From CADEFQ01 sp050249415 (GTDB taxonomy: Bacteria; Pseudomonadota; Gammaproteobacteria; Steroidobacterales; Steroidobacteraceae): a DNA stretch of 64,000 nt. Location of the stretch: positions 248,001-312,000 of the forward strand of contig JBFWQO010000003.1 in the NCBI GenBank assembly GCA_050249415.1, read 5' to 3'. Below, piece after piece: positions 55,614 through 64,000 of the stretch (its first letter is position 1; every line of letters begins with the position of its first letter). The notes under the pieces were generated by a model, which saw nothing but the letters and a program-made list of their open reading frames with translations, was not told the origin of the DNA and searched no databases. Position numbers and translations under genes: made by a program.

Positions 55614-57082
55614 CGTGGCGAACTCTCGCGCCAGCCGCCCCCCAGCACCTTGTACAGGCTCACCCGATTCGATTGCTCGGCGAGGTCGGTGGCGATCAGC
55701 GACTGCTGCGCGCCGTAGAGGGTCCGCTGCGCGTCGAGCAGCACGAGGTAGCTGTCGCGGCCGCTCTCGTACCGGGCGCGCGAAAGCTCGTCGGCGCGCG
55801 CCGCCGCGGCGAGCAGCGCCTGCTGCGACGCCTTCTGCTCGGCGAGCGTGCGGGTCAATGCGAGCGCATCGGCCACTTCGCGAAACCCCGCCTGGATCGC
55901 CTTCTCGTACTGTGCGAGCGCAATGTCGCGATCGGCGGTGGCCGACCCGAGGTTTGCGAGGTTGCGCCCACCGGTGAATATCGGCAGGTTCAGCTGCGGC
56001 GAGAAGCTCCAGATCCGGTTGCCGGTGTCGAACACGCCGGACAGTTCATCGCTGGCATAGCCGGCGCGCCCGGTGAGGCTGATCGACGGGAAGAGTGCCG
56101 CGCGCGCCGCGCCGATGTTGGCGTTCGCCGCGCGCAGTATCCGTTCGGATTGCCGGATATCGGGGCGGCGCAGCAGCACTTCCGACGGCAGCCCCAGCGG
56201 CAGCGCGCCGAGGCCGCTCGCGCGCAGGTCGAACTTTTCAGGCAACAGTGCCGCAGGAATCGGCGCACCGGCGAGCAACGTCAGGGCGTTGATGTCGGTC
56301 GCGACCTGACCGGCATAGCGCGCCACGTCGGTGCGCGCTCCTTCGACCACCGTCTGTGCCTGCGCGACATCGAGCGCGGACACGGCACCGAGTTCGTGCC
56401 GCTTTTCGGTGAGCGCGAGCACCTGCTGGCGGTTGATGAGCGTTTCCCGCGCGAGCCGCTGCAGTTCGCGGTCCGCCCCGAGCGTCAGCCATGCATTGGC
56501 GAGTTCCGCGATGAGCGACAGCTGCGCCGCCCGGCGCGCCTCTTCCTGCGCGAAATAGCGCTCGAGTTGCGCGTGGCTCAGGTTGCGCACGCGGCCAAAA
56601 AGGTCGAACTCGAAATCGACGACACCCGCGGTCACGCTCACCTGCTCGCTGACCGGCAGCGACTCGCCGCCCGAGCGTGTGAGCGCGCCGGTCGCATGCA
56701 CCGACGGCACGCGCTCCGAGCGCTGGATGCGGTACTGCGCACGCGCGCGCTCGACATTGAGCACGGCGACACGCAGGTCGCGATTGTTCGCGAGCGCGAG
56801 CGCGATCAGCTCCTCGAGCCGGGAATCGACGAAGAAGTCCCGCCAGCCCATGTCGGCCGGGGCCACGCCCGCGGCCGGGCTGTTGTCGGTCGTCGGCTGA
56901 TTGTCCGCGCGCGTCGTCGGCGGCGCGGGCAGGTCGAGCCCGGTGCCGGTCGTCGGTGGCAGCGGCCATTCGGCCGGGATAGCGGATTGTTGCGCCGGGA
57001 GCTTCGGCACGAGCAGGCCGCAGCCGGCGAGCAGGGCCGTCGCCAGGGCAGCCAGCACGATCGACGGCCTATGCATCGGCAT
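55610..57082 (-). CDS. RND outer-membrane factor lipoprotein (NodT/OprM family)
   Basis: A 490-aa TolC-like channel. Lipobox LLAGC near residue 20. Two repeated coiled-coil halves: VAVLNVERARAQYRIQRSER and GAVSALDVAQAQTVVEGART in the first, GAARAALFPSISLTGRAGYA and SRARYESGRDSYLVLLDAQR in the second. It forms the outer-membrane exit duct. Its start overlaps the permease stop by 14 bases. Confidence 0.93.
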   Translation of the reverse strand: MPMHRPSIVLAALATALLAGCGLLVPKLPAQQSAIPAEWPLPPTTGTGLDLPAPPTTRADNQPTTDNSPAAGVAPADMGWRDFFVDSRLEELIALALANNRDLRVAVLNVERARAQYRIQRSERVPSVHATGALTRSGGESLPVSEQVSVTAGVVDFEFDLFGRVRNLSHAQLERYFAQEEARRAAQLSLIAELANAWLTLGADRELQRLARETLINRQQVLALTEKRHELGAVSALDVAQAQTVVEGARTDVARYAGQVATDINALTLLAGAPIPAALLPEKFDLRASGLGALPLGLPSEVLLRRPDIRQSERILRAANANIGAARAALFPSISLTGRAGYASDELSGVFDTGNRIWSFSPQLNLPIFTGGRNLANLGSATADRDIALAQYEKAIQAGFREVADALALTRTLAEQKASQQALLAAAARADELSRARYESGRDSYLVLLDAQRTLYGAQQSLIATDLAEQSNRVSLYKVLGGGWRESSPR

Positions 57083-60000
57083 TGCGCTTGCCTCCGAAGA
57101 ACCGTTGCACCAGCACGTAGAAGAGCGGAATGAAGAACAGGCCGAGGAATGTACCGGCGAGCATGCCGCCGACGACCCCGGTGCCGATCGCGCGTTGCGC
57201 GCCCGAGCCTGCGCCCGTCGCCACGGCGAGCGGCAGCACGCCGAGTCCGAAGGCGAGCGATGTCATCAGGATCGGGCGCAGCCGGTCGCGGACGGCCTGC
57301 AAGGTCGCGGCCACGAGATCCATTCCCGCCTCGTAGTTCGCCTTCGCGAACTCGACGATCAGGATCGCGTTCTTGCTCGACAGGCCCACGCTCGTCAGCA
57401 TCGCGACCTGGAAGTACACGTCGCGCTCCATGCCGCGCAGCGTATTGGCGAGCACGGCACCCAGGATGCCGAGCGGCGCCACGAGCAGCACCGCGGTCGG
57501 CACCGACCAGCTCTCGTACAGTGCCGCGAGGCACAGAAACACCATCAGGATCGACAGCGCATAAAGGAGCGGCGTCTGCGCCCCGGCCTGGCGCTCCTGG
57601 TACGACACACCCGACCATGCGATGCCGAAACCGGCGGGCAGTGTCGCGACGATGCGCTCGATCTCGGCCATCGCAACACCGGTGCTCACCCCCGGCGCGC
57701 CCTGGCCATTGATCTCGATCGCCGGCACACCATTGAAGCGCTCGAGGCGCGGCGAACCATATTCCCAGTGCGTCGTCGCGAACGCCGGAAACGGCACCAT
57801 CTCCCCGACGTTGTTGCGCACCGACCAGAGGCTGAAATTCTCGGGCACCATGCGAAACGGCGCGTCCGATTGCATGTACACGCGCTTGACCCGGCCGCGA
57901 TCGAGGAAATCGTCGACGTACTGGCCGCCCCACGCGGTATTCAGCGTCTGGTTGATGTCCGCGATCGCGAGCCCGAGGGCGCTCGCCTTCTCGGTATCGA
58001 CCACTACGCGCAGCTCCGGGGCATCTTCCTGGCCGTTCGGCCGCACGTTCGAGAGGAGTTTGCTGCCCGCCGCGGCGGTGAGCAGCTGATCGCGTGCGTC
58101 CATCAACGCGGTATGCCCCTTGCTTCCGTTGTCCTGCAGGTAGAACGCGAAGCCCGTCGCGAGGCCGAGCTCCGGCATCGCCGGCGGCGCGAACGCGTAC
58201 GCGAACGCATCCTTGATCTGGCCGAGCGCCATCAATGCGCGATGCGCCACCGCGGACGCGCCGAGATCCGCGCCCGGCCGCTCGTCCCAGTCCTTCAGGT
58301 GGATGAACGCGACGCCGCTGTTCTGGCCGCTGCCACCGAAGCTGAAGCCGAGCACGGCCATCACCGACGCGACTGTCGATTTTTCCTGCTCGAGAAAATA
58401 GCTCTCGACCTGCTCCATCGACGCCATCGTGCGCTGCTGCGTCGCCCCGACCGGCGCGGTCACCTGCGCAAACAGCGCGCCCTGGTCCTCGTCGGGCAGG
58501 AAAGCGCTCGGCAGCCGCACGAAGAGGAACCCCATCAGCACGACGAGCACCGCGAATACCGCCAGGTATCGACCGCTGCGCGACAGCATGCCACGCACCC
58601 TGCCCTGCACCCGCTCACTCGTGCGCAGGAACGCGCGATTGAACCAGCCGAAGAAACCGTGCTCCTTGCGTACATGCCCGGCCTCGAGCGGCTTCAGCAT
58701 GGTCGCGCACAGCGCGGGTGTGAGCACGATCGCGACGAGCACGGACAGGCCCATCGCCGCGACGATCGTCGCGGTGAACTGGCGATAGATGATGCCGGTC
58801 GATCCGCCCAGGAACGCCATCGGCACGAACACCGCCGCCAGCACCATGCCGATGCCGACCAGCGCGCCGGTGATCTGGTCCATCGACTTGCGCGCCGCTT
58901 CGAGCGGCGACAGACCCTCTTCGGCCATCAGGCGCTCGACGTTCTCGACGACGACGATCGCGTCGTCGACCAGCAGGCCGATCGCGAGCACCATCGCGAA
59001 CATCGTCAGCATGTTGATCGAGAAGCCGAGCGCGGCGAGCGCGGCGAACGTGCCGAGCAGCACGACCGGGACCGCGATCGTCGGGATCAGCGTGGCGCGC
59101 AGGTTCTGCAGGAACAGGAACATCACGAGGAACACGAGCGCCACCGCCATGAGCAGTGTCTCGATCACGCCGATGATCGACACGCGCACGAACGGCGTCG
59201 TGTCCACCGCCGCGGTCACCTGCAGACCGGTCGGAAAATACGGCTGCAGATCGCGAACCGCCTGGTTCACGGCCTCGGCCGTCGCGAGCGCATTGGCGCC
59301 GGTCGCGAGCGAAACCGCGACGCCGGTCGCCGGCTTGCCGTTGAAGCGGGAGATCGTGCTGTAGCTCTCGGACCCGATTTCCACGCGCGCGATGTCGCCG
59401 AGCTTGAGCGCCGAGCCGTCCGGATTGCTGCGTATGACGATGTCGCGGAACTGCTCCGGGGTCTCGAGCCGGCTCTGCGCGGCGATCGTCGCGTTCAGTT
59501 GCTGGCCTTCGATGGAAGGCATGCCGCCGATCTGCCCGACGGCCACCTGCGCATTCTGCGCCCTGATCGCGGTCGTGATATCGGCTACCGAGAGACGGTA
59601 GGTATGGAGCTTGTTCGGATCGAGCCAGATCCGCATCGCGTACTTCGAGCCGAACACCTGCACGCTGCCGACGCCGGCCACGCGACTGATCGGATCGACG
59701 AGGTTCGAGGTCACATAGTCCGCGATATCGACGCGGTTCATCGAGCCGTCGTCCGAGATGAAGGCGAGCACCATCAGGAAGCCGGTGCGGCCCTTGTTGA
59801 CGACGATGCCCTGGCGCTGCACTTCCTGCGGCAGCAGCGGCATCGCGAGCTGCAGCTGGTTCTGCACCTGCACCTGCGCGATGTCCGGGTTCGTCGTATT
59901 GTCGAACGTGAGCGTGACCGAGCCCGAGCCGCTCGACTCGCTGGTGGCCGACATGTACAGCAGGCCGTCGAGGCCCTTCATGTTCTGCTCTATGACCTGT

Positions 60001-60185
60001 GTCACCGAGTCTTCGACGACCCTGGCGGAGGCCCCCGGATATCTCGTGCTCACCGTGACGGTCGGCGGCGCGATCGACGGGTAGCGCTCGATGGCGAGCC
60101 GCGAGATCGACAGCGCGCCCGCGATCATGATGATGATCGCGATCACCCACGCGAAAATCGGCCGGTCGATGAAGAAGCGTGCCAT
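57069..60185 (-). CDS. HAE1-type RND multidrug efflux permease (AcrB/MexB-like)
   Basis: A 1038-aa inner-membrane proton antiporter that exports drugs or solvents through the tripartite pump. MARFFIDRPIFAWVIAIIIM is the usual start; 12 helices and two porter loops. Helix 4 carries the proton-relay Asp pair (GLLVDDAIVVVENVERLM). FSFGGSGQNSGVAFIHLKDW is a porter-domain motif typical of AcrB/MexB. It is 4 bases after the adaptor gene. Confidence 0.96.
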   Translation of the reverse strand: MARFFIDRPIFAWVIAIIIMIAGALSISRLAIERYPSIAPPTVTVSTRYPGASARVVEDSVTQVIEQNMKGLDGLLYMSATSESSGSGSVTLTFDNTTNPDIAQVQVQNQLQLAMPLLPQEVQRQGIVVNKGRTGFLMVLAFISDDGSMNRVDIADYVTSNLVDPISRVAGVGSVQVFGSKYAMRIWLDPNKLHTYRLSVADITTAIRAQNAQVAVGQIGGMPSIEGQQLNATIAAQSRLETPEQFRDIVIRSNPDGSALKLGDIARVEIGSESYSTISRFNGKPATGVAVSLATGANALATAEAVNQAVRDLQPYFPTGLQVTAAVDTTPFVRVSIIGVIETLLMAVALVFLVMFLFLQNLRATLIPTIAVPVVLLGTFAALAALGFSINMLTMFAMVLAIGLLVDDAIVVVENVERLMAEEGLSPLEAARKSMDQITGALVGIGMVLAAVFVPMAFLGGSTGIIYRQFTATIVAAMGLSVLVAIVLTPALCATMLKPLEAGHVRKEHGFFGWFNRAFLRTSERVQGRVRGMLSRSGRYLAVFAVLVVLMGFLFVRLPSAFLPDEDQGALFAQVTAPVGATQQRTMASMEQVESYFLEQEKSTVASVMAVLGFSFGGSGQNSGVAFIHLKDWDERPGADLGASAVAHRALMALGQIKDAFAYAFAPPAMPELGLATGFAFYLQDNGSKGHTALMDARDQLLTAAAGSKLLSNVRPNGQEDAPELRVVVDTEKASALGLAIADINQTLNTAWGGQYVDDFLDRGRVKRVYMQSDAPFRMVPENFSLWSVRNNVGEMVPFPAFATTHWEYGSPRLERFNGVPAIEINGQGAPGVSTGVAMAEIERIVATLPAGFGIAWSGVSYQERQAGAQTPLLYALSILMVFLCLAALYESWSVPTAVLLVAPLGILGAVLANTLRGMERDVYFQVAMLTSVGLSSKNAILIVEFAKANYEAGMDLVAATLQAVRDRLRPILMTSLAFGLGVLPLAVATGAGSGAQRAIGTGVVGGMLAGTFLGLFFIPLFYVLVQRFFGGKRNADA

Positions 60186-60189
60186 GGCC

Positions 60190-61323
60190 TCAGCCCTGTG
60201 CTTCGGTGGCCTGCACCAGTGCCCCCGGGCGCACTTTCTGCAGGCCCTCGACGATCACCCGATCACCGGCGGCGAGCCCGCCCTCGACGAGCCACTGGTC
60301 GCCGATCGTGCGGGACACCTGCACGGCGCGCTGTTCGACCTTGCTGTCCGCACCGACGACCAGTGCCGTCGTGTTGCCCTTCGGATCGCGCGCGATCGCG
60401 CGCTGCGGCACGAGCACGGCATTCGGCCGCGTGCCGATGCTGATGACCGCGCGCACGTACATGCCCGGCATCAGGATGCGGTCCGGATTCGGCACGATCG
60501 CACGCAGCAGGAAAGTGCCGGTCGTCGGGTCGACGGTCACGTCGGCGAAGGCGAGCTTGCCGTCGTGTTCGAAGGTGCGCCCGTCCTCGAGCACGATCTT
60601 CACCGGCACGACGTTCGCCGCGCTCGTCAGCGTGCCGGCCGCCAGCTCCCGGCGCAGCGCGAGGAGCTCGGTGCTCGAGGCGTTCGCGTCGACATAGACC
60701 GGGTCGAGTTGCTGCACGGTGGCCAGGGCGTCCGCCTGGTTCGCCGTGACGAGCGCGCCCTGCGTGACCGACGATTTGCCGATGCGCCCCGAGATCGGCG
60801 CCGTGATGCGCGCGTAATTCAGCTGGATCGCGCTCGCCCGCACCTTGGCCTGCGCGAGCTTGACGTCGGCCTCGGCCTCCTGCAGCGCCGCGGTGTCGCT
60901 CTCGTAGTCCTGCTGGCTCACCGCGTCGACCTTGGCGAGTTCCGCCGAGCGCGTCGCATTCAACCGCGCCGACTGCAGCGTCGCCTCGGCGCGCGCCAGC
61001 GAGGCGGTCGCGCTCGCGTACTCGGCCTGGTAGGTCGAATCGTCGATCTGGTACAGGGGCTGCCCCGCCTTGACGGTACCGCCTTCGGTGAACAGGCGCT
61101 TCTCGACGATGCCGCTCACCTGCGGGCGGACTTCGGCGATCAGGTAGGCGTTGGTGCGCGCAGGCAACTCACGCGTGAGCGTGACCGATTGCTCCCGGAG
61201 CGTGACGACGGTCACCGGCTGGGCCGCGGGCCCCCCGGACGGCGCATTGCCGCCACATGCACTGAGCAGAGCGCCCGCCACGACCAGCAAGGTGGCGATG
61301 CGGACAGGACAACGAGCGGACAT
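60190..61323 (-). CDS. RND periplasmic adaptor lipoprotein (AcrA/MexA-like)
   Basis: A 377-aa membrane fusion lipoprotein with lipobox LLSAC. AEVRPQVSGIVEKRLFTEGG and ARITAPISGRIGKSSVTQGA are the paired lipoyl half-motifs; the hairpin between them has ASATASLARAEATLQSARLN. The first gene of the four-gene pump operon. The ATG is at 61323, about 31 bases after the predicted transcription start. Confidence 0.95.
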   Translation of the reverse strand: MSARCPVRIATLLVVAGALLSACGGNAPSGGPAAQPVTVVTLREQSVTLTRELPARTNAYLIAEVRPQVSGIVEKRLFTEGGTVKAGQPLYQIDDSTYQAEYASATASLARAEATLQSARLNATRSAELAKVDAVSQQDYESDTAALQEAEADVKLAQAKVRASAIQLNYARITAPISGRIGKSSVTQGALVTANQADALATVQQLDPVYVDANASSTELLALRRELAAGTLTSAANVVPVKIVLEDGRTFEHDGKLAFADVTVDPTTGTFLLRAIVPNPDRILMPGMYVRAVISIGTRPNAVLVPQRAIARDPKGNTTALVVGADSKVEQRAVQVSRTIGDQWLVEGGLAAGDRVIVEGLQKVRPGALVQATEAQG

Positions 61324-61360
61324 GGAAGCCTCGACGCGCAGGGGCAGCAGGTAGATTCGT

Positions 61361-61389
61361 AGAATGAACGATCATTCTCTTTTTGTCAA
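61361..61389 (-). promoter_or_regulatory. RND operon promoter with overlapping TetR-type operator
   Basis: On the minus strand TTGACA (61389-61384), a 17-base spacer and CATTCT (61366-61361) form a promoter. The palindrome AGAATGAACGATCATTCT (61361-61378, 7-bp arms, 4-base gap) covers the -10 and most of the spacer. A repressor there would block polymerase. The -35 lies over the doxX stop codon. Confidence 0.75.
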
Positions 61390-61766
61390 CGCTGCAGGGC
61401 GTAGCGCCCGGGACCGATCAGCGCGACCGCCACCGCCGCCGCGAGATACATGCCCTGCAGTTCCAGAGCCCAGCCGCCGCTGCCTGCGAGCGTGAACAAC
61501 TCGCCGCGATGCACGAGCACCAGGGCGAAGAGCATGTTCACGGCGATCACGGCGGCGCCGAGCCGCGCGTACCAGCCTGCGATCACGGCGAGCGGCGCCA
61601 CCACTTCGCCGACATAGACGCCGTAGGCCACCACGGCGGGCAATCCGGCAGCCAGCACGCTCTTCTCGACGAAATCGATGCCGCCGCGCAGCTTCGCGAT
61701 GCCGTGCAGGAGGATCAGGAGGCCGAGCGCGACGCGCAACACGAGCTTGCCGATGTCGGTATTCAT
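61386..61766 (-). CDS. DoxX family membrane protein
   Basis: A 126-aa four-helix inner-membrane protein: KLVLRVALGLLILLHGIAKL, then PAVVAYGVYVGEVVAPLAVI, INVLF-like helix AVIAVNMLFALVLVHRG and GMYLAAAVAVALIGPGRYAL. The DoxX family has unclear biochemistry; some members act with redox enzymes or in thiosulfate oxidation. The start overlaps the serS stop by 4 bases and follows AAAGGAA. It is co-transcribed with serS, an unusual pairing. Confidence 0.85.
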   Translation of the reverse strand: MNTDIGKLVLRVALGLLILLHGIAKLRGGIDFVEKSVLAAGLPAVVAYGVYVGEVVAPLAVIAGWYARLGAAVIAVNMLFALVLVHRGELFTLAGSGGWALELQGMYLAAAVAVALIGPGRYALQR

Positions 61767-63037
61767 GTGAGTTCCTTTCTGCCGTCCATGTACGGACGCA
61801 GCGCGCCGGGGATCGCCACGCTGCCGTCGGCCCGCTGGCAGTTCTCGAGCACCGCCACGAGCGCGCGCCCCACCGCGACACCGGAGCCGTTGAGCGTGTG
61901 CACCGGCTCGGGTCTGGCTGATTCCGGATTGCGCCAGCGCGCCTGCATGCGCCGCGCCTGGAACGCTTCGCAGTTGCTGCACGAGGAGATTTCCCGGTAC
62001 TTGCCCTGCCCCGGCAACCACACTTCGAGGTCGTACGTCTTCGCGCTCGCAAAGCCGGTGTCACCGCCGCACAGCGCGACCACGCGGTACGGCAATTCGA
62101 GCGCCTGCAGCACCGCTTCCGCGTGGCCCGTGAGTTCCTCGAGCGCCCGCGGTGAATCCGCAGGCCGCACGATCTGCACCAGTTCCACCTTGTCGAACTG
62201 GTGCTGGCGGATCAGCCCGCGCGTGTCCTTGCCGTGCGCGCCCGCCTCGGAGCGGAAACACGGCGTGTGCGCGACATAGCGCAGCGGCAGTTCGTCGGCC
62301 GCGACGACCCGGTCCCGCACGAGGTTCGTGACCGGCACTTCCGCCGTCGGAATGAGGAAGAGCGGTGGATCGTGCGGGACCGCGAACAGGTCCGGTTCGA
62401 ACTTCGGCAGCTGCCCGGTGCCCGTGAGAGTGGCGCGGGAGACGAGATAGGGGACGTAGACTTCGGTGTAGCCGTGCTCGCGCGTGTGCAGGTCGAGCAT
62501 GAACTGCGTCAGCGCGCGGTGCAGCCGTGCCACGCCACCGCGCATCACGGCAAAACGCGCCCCGGCAAGACGGCTCGCGGTATCGAAATCGAAGCCGTCG
62601 AGGCCGTCGCCCACGGCCACGTGATCCTTCGGCTCGAAATCGCAGTGTCGCGGCTCACCCACGCGGCGCACTTCCACATTGCCCGTCTCGTCGCGACCCT
62701 CCGGCACCGACGCATCGAGCAGGTTCGGGATGCCGAGCAGCCAGGCATCGAGTTCGTCCTGCACCACCGTCAATTCGCCATCGACGCGCGCCACCTCGTC
62801 CGCGAGCGCCTCGCCGCGCGCCAGGAGCGGCGCGATGTCCTCCCCGCGGCCCTTCGCGGCGCCGATCGCCTTCGAATGCTGGTTGCGCCCGGCGCGCAGC
62901 CGGTCCGCTTCGATCGCGAGCGCCTTGCGTCGCTCCTCGAGCATGCGGAAGAACGGCACATCGAGCACGTACCCGCGGCGCGCGAGATTGCGCGCGACGG
63001 CGTCGGGGTCGGTGCGGAGCAGCTTCGGGTCGAGCAA
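61763..63037 (-). CDS. serS: Seryl-tRNA synthetase
   Basis: A 424-aa class II synthetase that charges tRNA-Ser and tRNA-Sec. It begins at TTG (MLDPKLLRTDPDAVARNLAR), preceded by GAGGA. The N-terminal coiled-coil arm (LEERRKALAIEADRLRAGRN) contacts the tRNA. Motif 2 FRSEAGAHGKDTRGLIRQHQ and motif 3 NGSGVAVGRALVAVLEN form the active site, with EISSCSNCEAFQARRM in between. No Sec system is seen here. rarA lies 9 bases upstream. Confidence 0.97.
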   Translation of the reverse strand: MLDPKLLRTDPDAVARNLARRGYVLDVPFFRMLEERRKALAIEADRLRAGRNQHSKAIGAAKGRGEDIAPLLARGEALADEVARVDGELTVVQDELDAWLLGIPNLLDASVPEGRDETGNVEVRRVGEPRHCDFEPKDHVAVGDGLDGFDFDTASRLAGARFAVMRGGVARLHRALTQFMLDLHTREHGYTEVYVPYLVSRATLTGTGQLPKFEPDLFAVPHDPPLFLIPTAEVPVTNLVRDRVVAADELPLRYVAHTPCFRSEAGAHGKDTRGLIRQHQFDKVELVQIVRPADSPRALEELTGHAEAVLQALELPYRVVALCGGDTGFASAKTYDLEVWLPGQGKYREISSCSNCEAFQARRMQARWRNPESARPEPVHTLNGSGVAVGRALVAVLENCQRADGSVAIPGALRPYMDGRKELT

Positions 63038-63046
63038 GGCGGTTCC

Positions 63047-64000
63047 TCAGGATTTGCGCAGTCGCGCGAGCGCCTCGCCGATCTTGATCTCGAGGCCGCG
63101 CGGCACGGGGCGATAGTATCGGCGATCGGGCAGGCCGTCGGGCAGGTATCGTTCGCCGCTCACGTAGCCGCCCGGCGCGTCGTGCGCGTACTGGTAACCC
63201 TTGCCGCATTCGAGGTCTTGCATCAGGCGCGTCGGGGCATTGCGCAGTTTCAGCGGCACCTCGAGCGTGCCGAATTCGGCGACGTCCGACATCGCCTCCC
63301 CCATCGCGACGTAGACGGCATTGCTCTTCGGCGCGCAGGCGAGGTAGACGACCGCGGTCGCGAGCGCGAGATCGCCTTCCGGGCTGCCGAGGCGTTCAAA
63401 GGCATCCCACGCATCACGGGCAATCGCGAACGCGCGCGGGTCGGCCAGGCCGACATCCTCGACCGCCATGCGCAGCGCACGGCGCGCGATGTAGAGCGGA
63501 TCGCAACCGCCGTCGATCATCCGGCAGAACCAGTAGAGCGCGGCGTCGGGATCGGTGCCGCGCACGGCCTTGTGGAGCGCCGAGATCTGGTCGTAGAACT
63601 GCTCCCCGCCCTTGTCGAAACGGCGCCGCCCGCCACTCGCGACTTCGCGTGCCACGGCGGGAGTGATACAGCCGTCCGTCGCGAGATCGCCGGCAATCTC
63701 GAGCATGTTGAGTCCGCGGCGCGCGTCGCCGTCGGCGGCCTGCGCGAGGAGCGCGAGCGCGTCAGCGTCGATCCGCAGCCGCAGGTCGCCGAGGCCGCGC
63801 TCGCGATCGGCGAGCGCGGCCTCGAGCAGCGGCGCGATCGCGGCGGGAGACAGAGGCCGGAGCACATAGACCCGCGCGCGCGACAGCAGCGCGCTCACGA
63901 CCTCGAACGACGGATTCTCGGTGGTCGCACCGATGAAGGTCAGCGTGCCGTCCTCGAGGAACGGCAGGAACGTGTCCTGCTGGGACTTGCTGAAACGATG
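63047..64000 (-). CDS. rarA: Replication-associated recombination protein RarA (C-terminal part)
   Basis: The last 317 residues of the AAA+ ATPase RarA (MgsA), truncated by the window edge. It reads HRFSKSQQDTFLPFLEDGT, the Walker B-adjacent/sensor 1 region IGATTENPSFEVVSALLSRA, then the C-terminal tetramerisation domain with FYDQISALHKAVRGTDPDAA, YWFCRMIDGGCDPLYIARR and YLPDGLPDRRYYRP. It acts at stalled replication forks. Upstream of, and probably co-transcribed with, serS. Confidence 0.97.
   Translation of the reverse strand, partial: HRFSKSQQDTFLPFLEDGTLTFIGATTENPSFEVVSALLSRARVYVLRPLSPAAIAPLLEAALADRERGLGDLRLRIDADALALLAQAADGDARRGLNMLEIAGDLATDGCITPAVAREVASGGRRRFDKGGEQFYDQISALHKAVRGTDPDAALYWFCRMIDGGCDPLYIARRALRMAVEDVGLADPRAFAIARDAWDAFERLGSPEGDLALATAVVYLACAPKSNAVYVAMGEAMSDVAEFGTLEVPLKLRNAPTRLMQDLECGKGYQYAHDAPGGYVSGERYLPDGLPDRRYYRPVPRGLEIKIGEALARLRKS

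Noticed and set aside
56901..60443. A 1180-codon open frame on the plus strand
   Set aside because: It is antisense to the RND permease and adaptor genes, His/Arg/Asp-rich with no domain; a GC-rich shadow.

Overview
The window is GC-rich proteobacterial chromosome. The gene set points to a free-living aerobic gammaproteobacterium, perhaps from the Xanthomonadales/Nevskiales/Steroidobacterales neighbourhood: an OGDH operon with its own lpd, TonB-dependent receptors with FecI/FecR signalling, HAE1-type RND pumps, FluC-DUF190 and SerS. The placement is inference from gene content only. No phage, integrase, transposase, CRISPR or rRNA was seen. Genes are tightly packed, with many 4-base stop/start overlaps.

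Layout. 1-4.1 kb: the end of a RelA/SpoT gene, a protein joining two degenerate receiver-like domains to a TonB C-terminus, an acyl-CoA synthetase broken by a frameshift near its end, and a small tail-anchored protein. 4.2-13 kb: two cyclase-homology/TPR proteins, an Npt-type nucleotide transporter overlapping a Crp/Fnr regulator, an exported protein with an EF-hand-like loop, and a 62-aa membrane peptide. 13-19.3 kb: sucA-sucB-lpd and a DUF5658 protein. 19.3-31.9 kb: an MgtC/DUF4010 protein, a TonB-dependent receptor, an RND pump with adaptor, an FAD oxidase facing a VOC protein, and an M28 peptidase. 32-42.3 kb: a second M28 peptidase, an ECF sigma factor with a likely anti-sigma partner, an HEDGH metallopeptidase, an EAL-HDOD protein, tRNA-Arg with a damaged duplicate, and a large Trp/Tyr/Gly-rich exported protein. 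42.3-47.4 kb: tRNA-Ala, a fluoride riboswitch driving fluC-DUF190, pyrophosphatase, a Bcp-type peroxiredoxin, a SixA-like phosphatase, a CsgG-like protein, and a DUF2249-FmdE pair. 47.5-54.9 kb: two tandem exported paralogues, an STN-domain TonB receptor divergent from fecI-fecR, a DUF4136 lipoprotein and tRNA-Ser. 55-64 kb: an RND tripartite pump operon ending in its TetR gene, serS-doxX, and the 3' part of rarA.

The most unusual signal is a family of five near-perfect 71-78 bp palindromes (23.15, 27.57, 30.18, 39.25 and 39.49 kb). The outer arm sequence is conserved, and the inner differences are mostly mirrored on both arms. The copies sit at the edges of gene cassettes. One supplies the start codon of the FAD oxidase gene. 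Two lie in a 245-bp tandem duplication that also copied tRNA-Arg(CCT) and the first codons of the EAL-HDOD gene. No transposase that could move them is visible here.

Regulation readable from sequence includes a TetR-type operator inside the RND operon promoter, a fluoride riboswitch, a perfect TGTGA-N6-TCACA site, an FNR-like box ahead of DUF2249-FmdE, and palindromes ahead of both TonB receptors.
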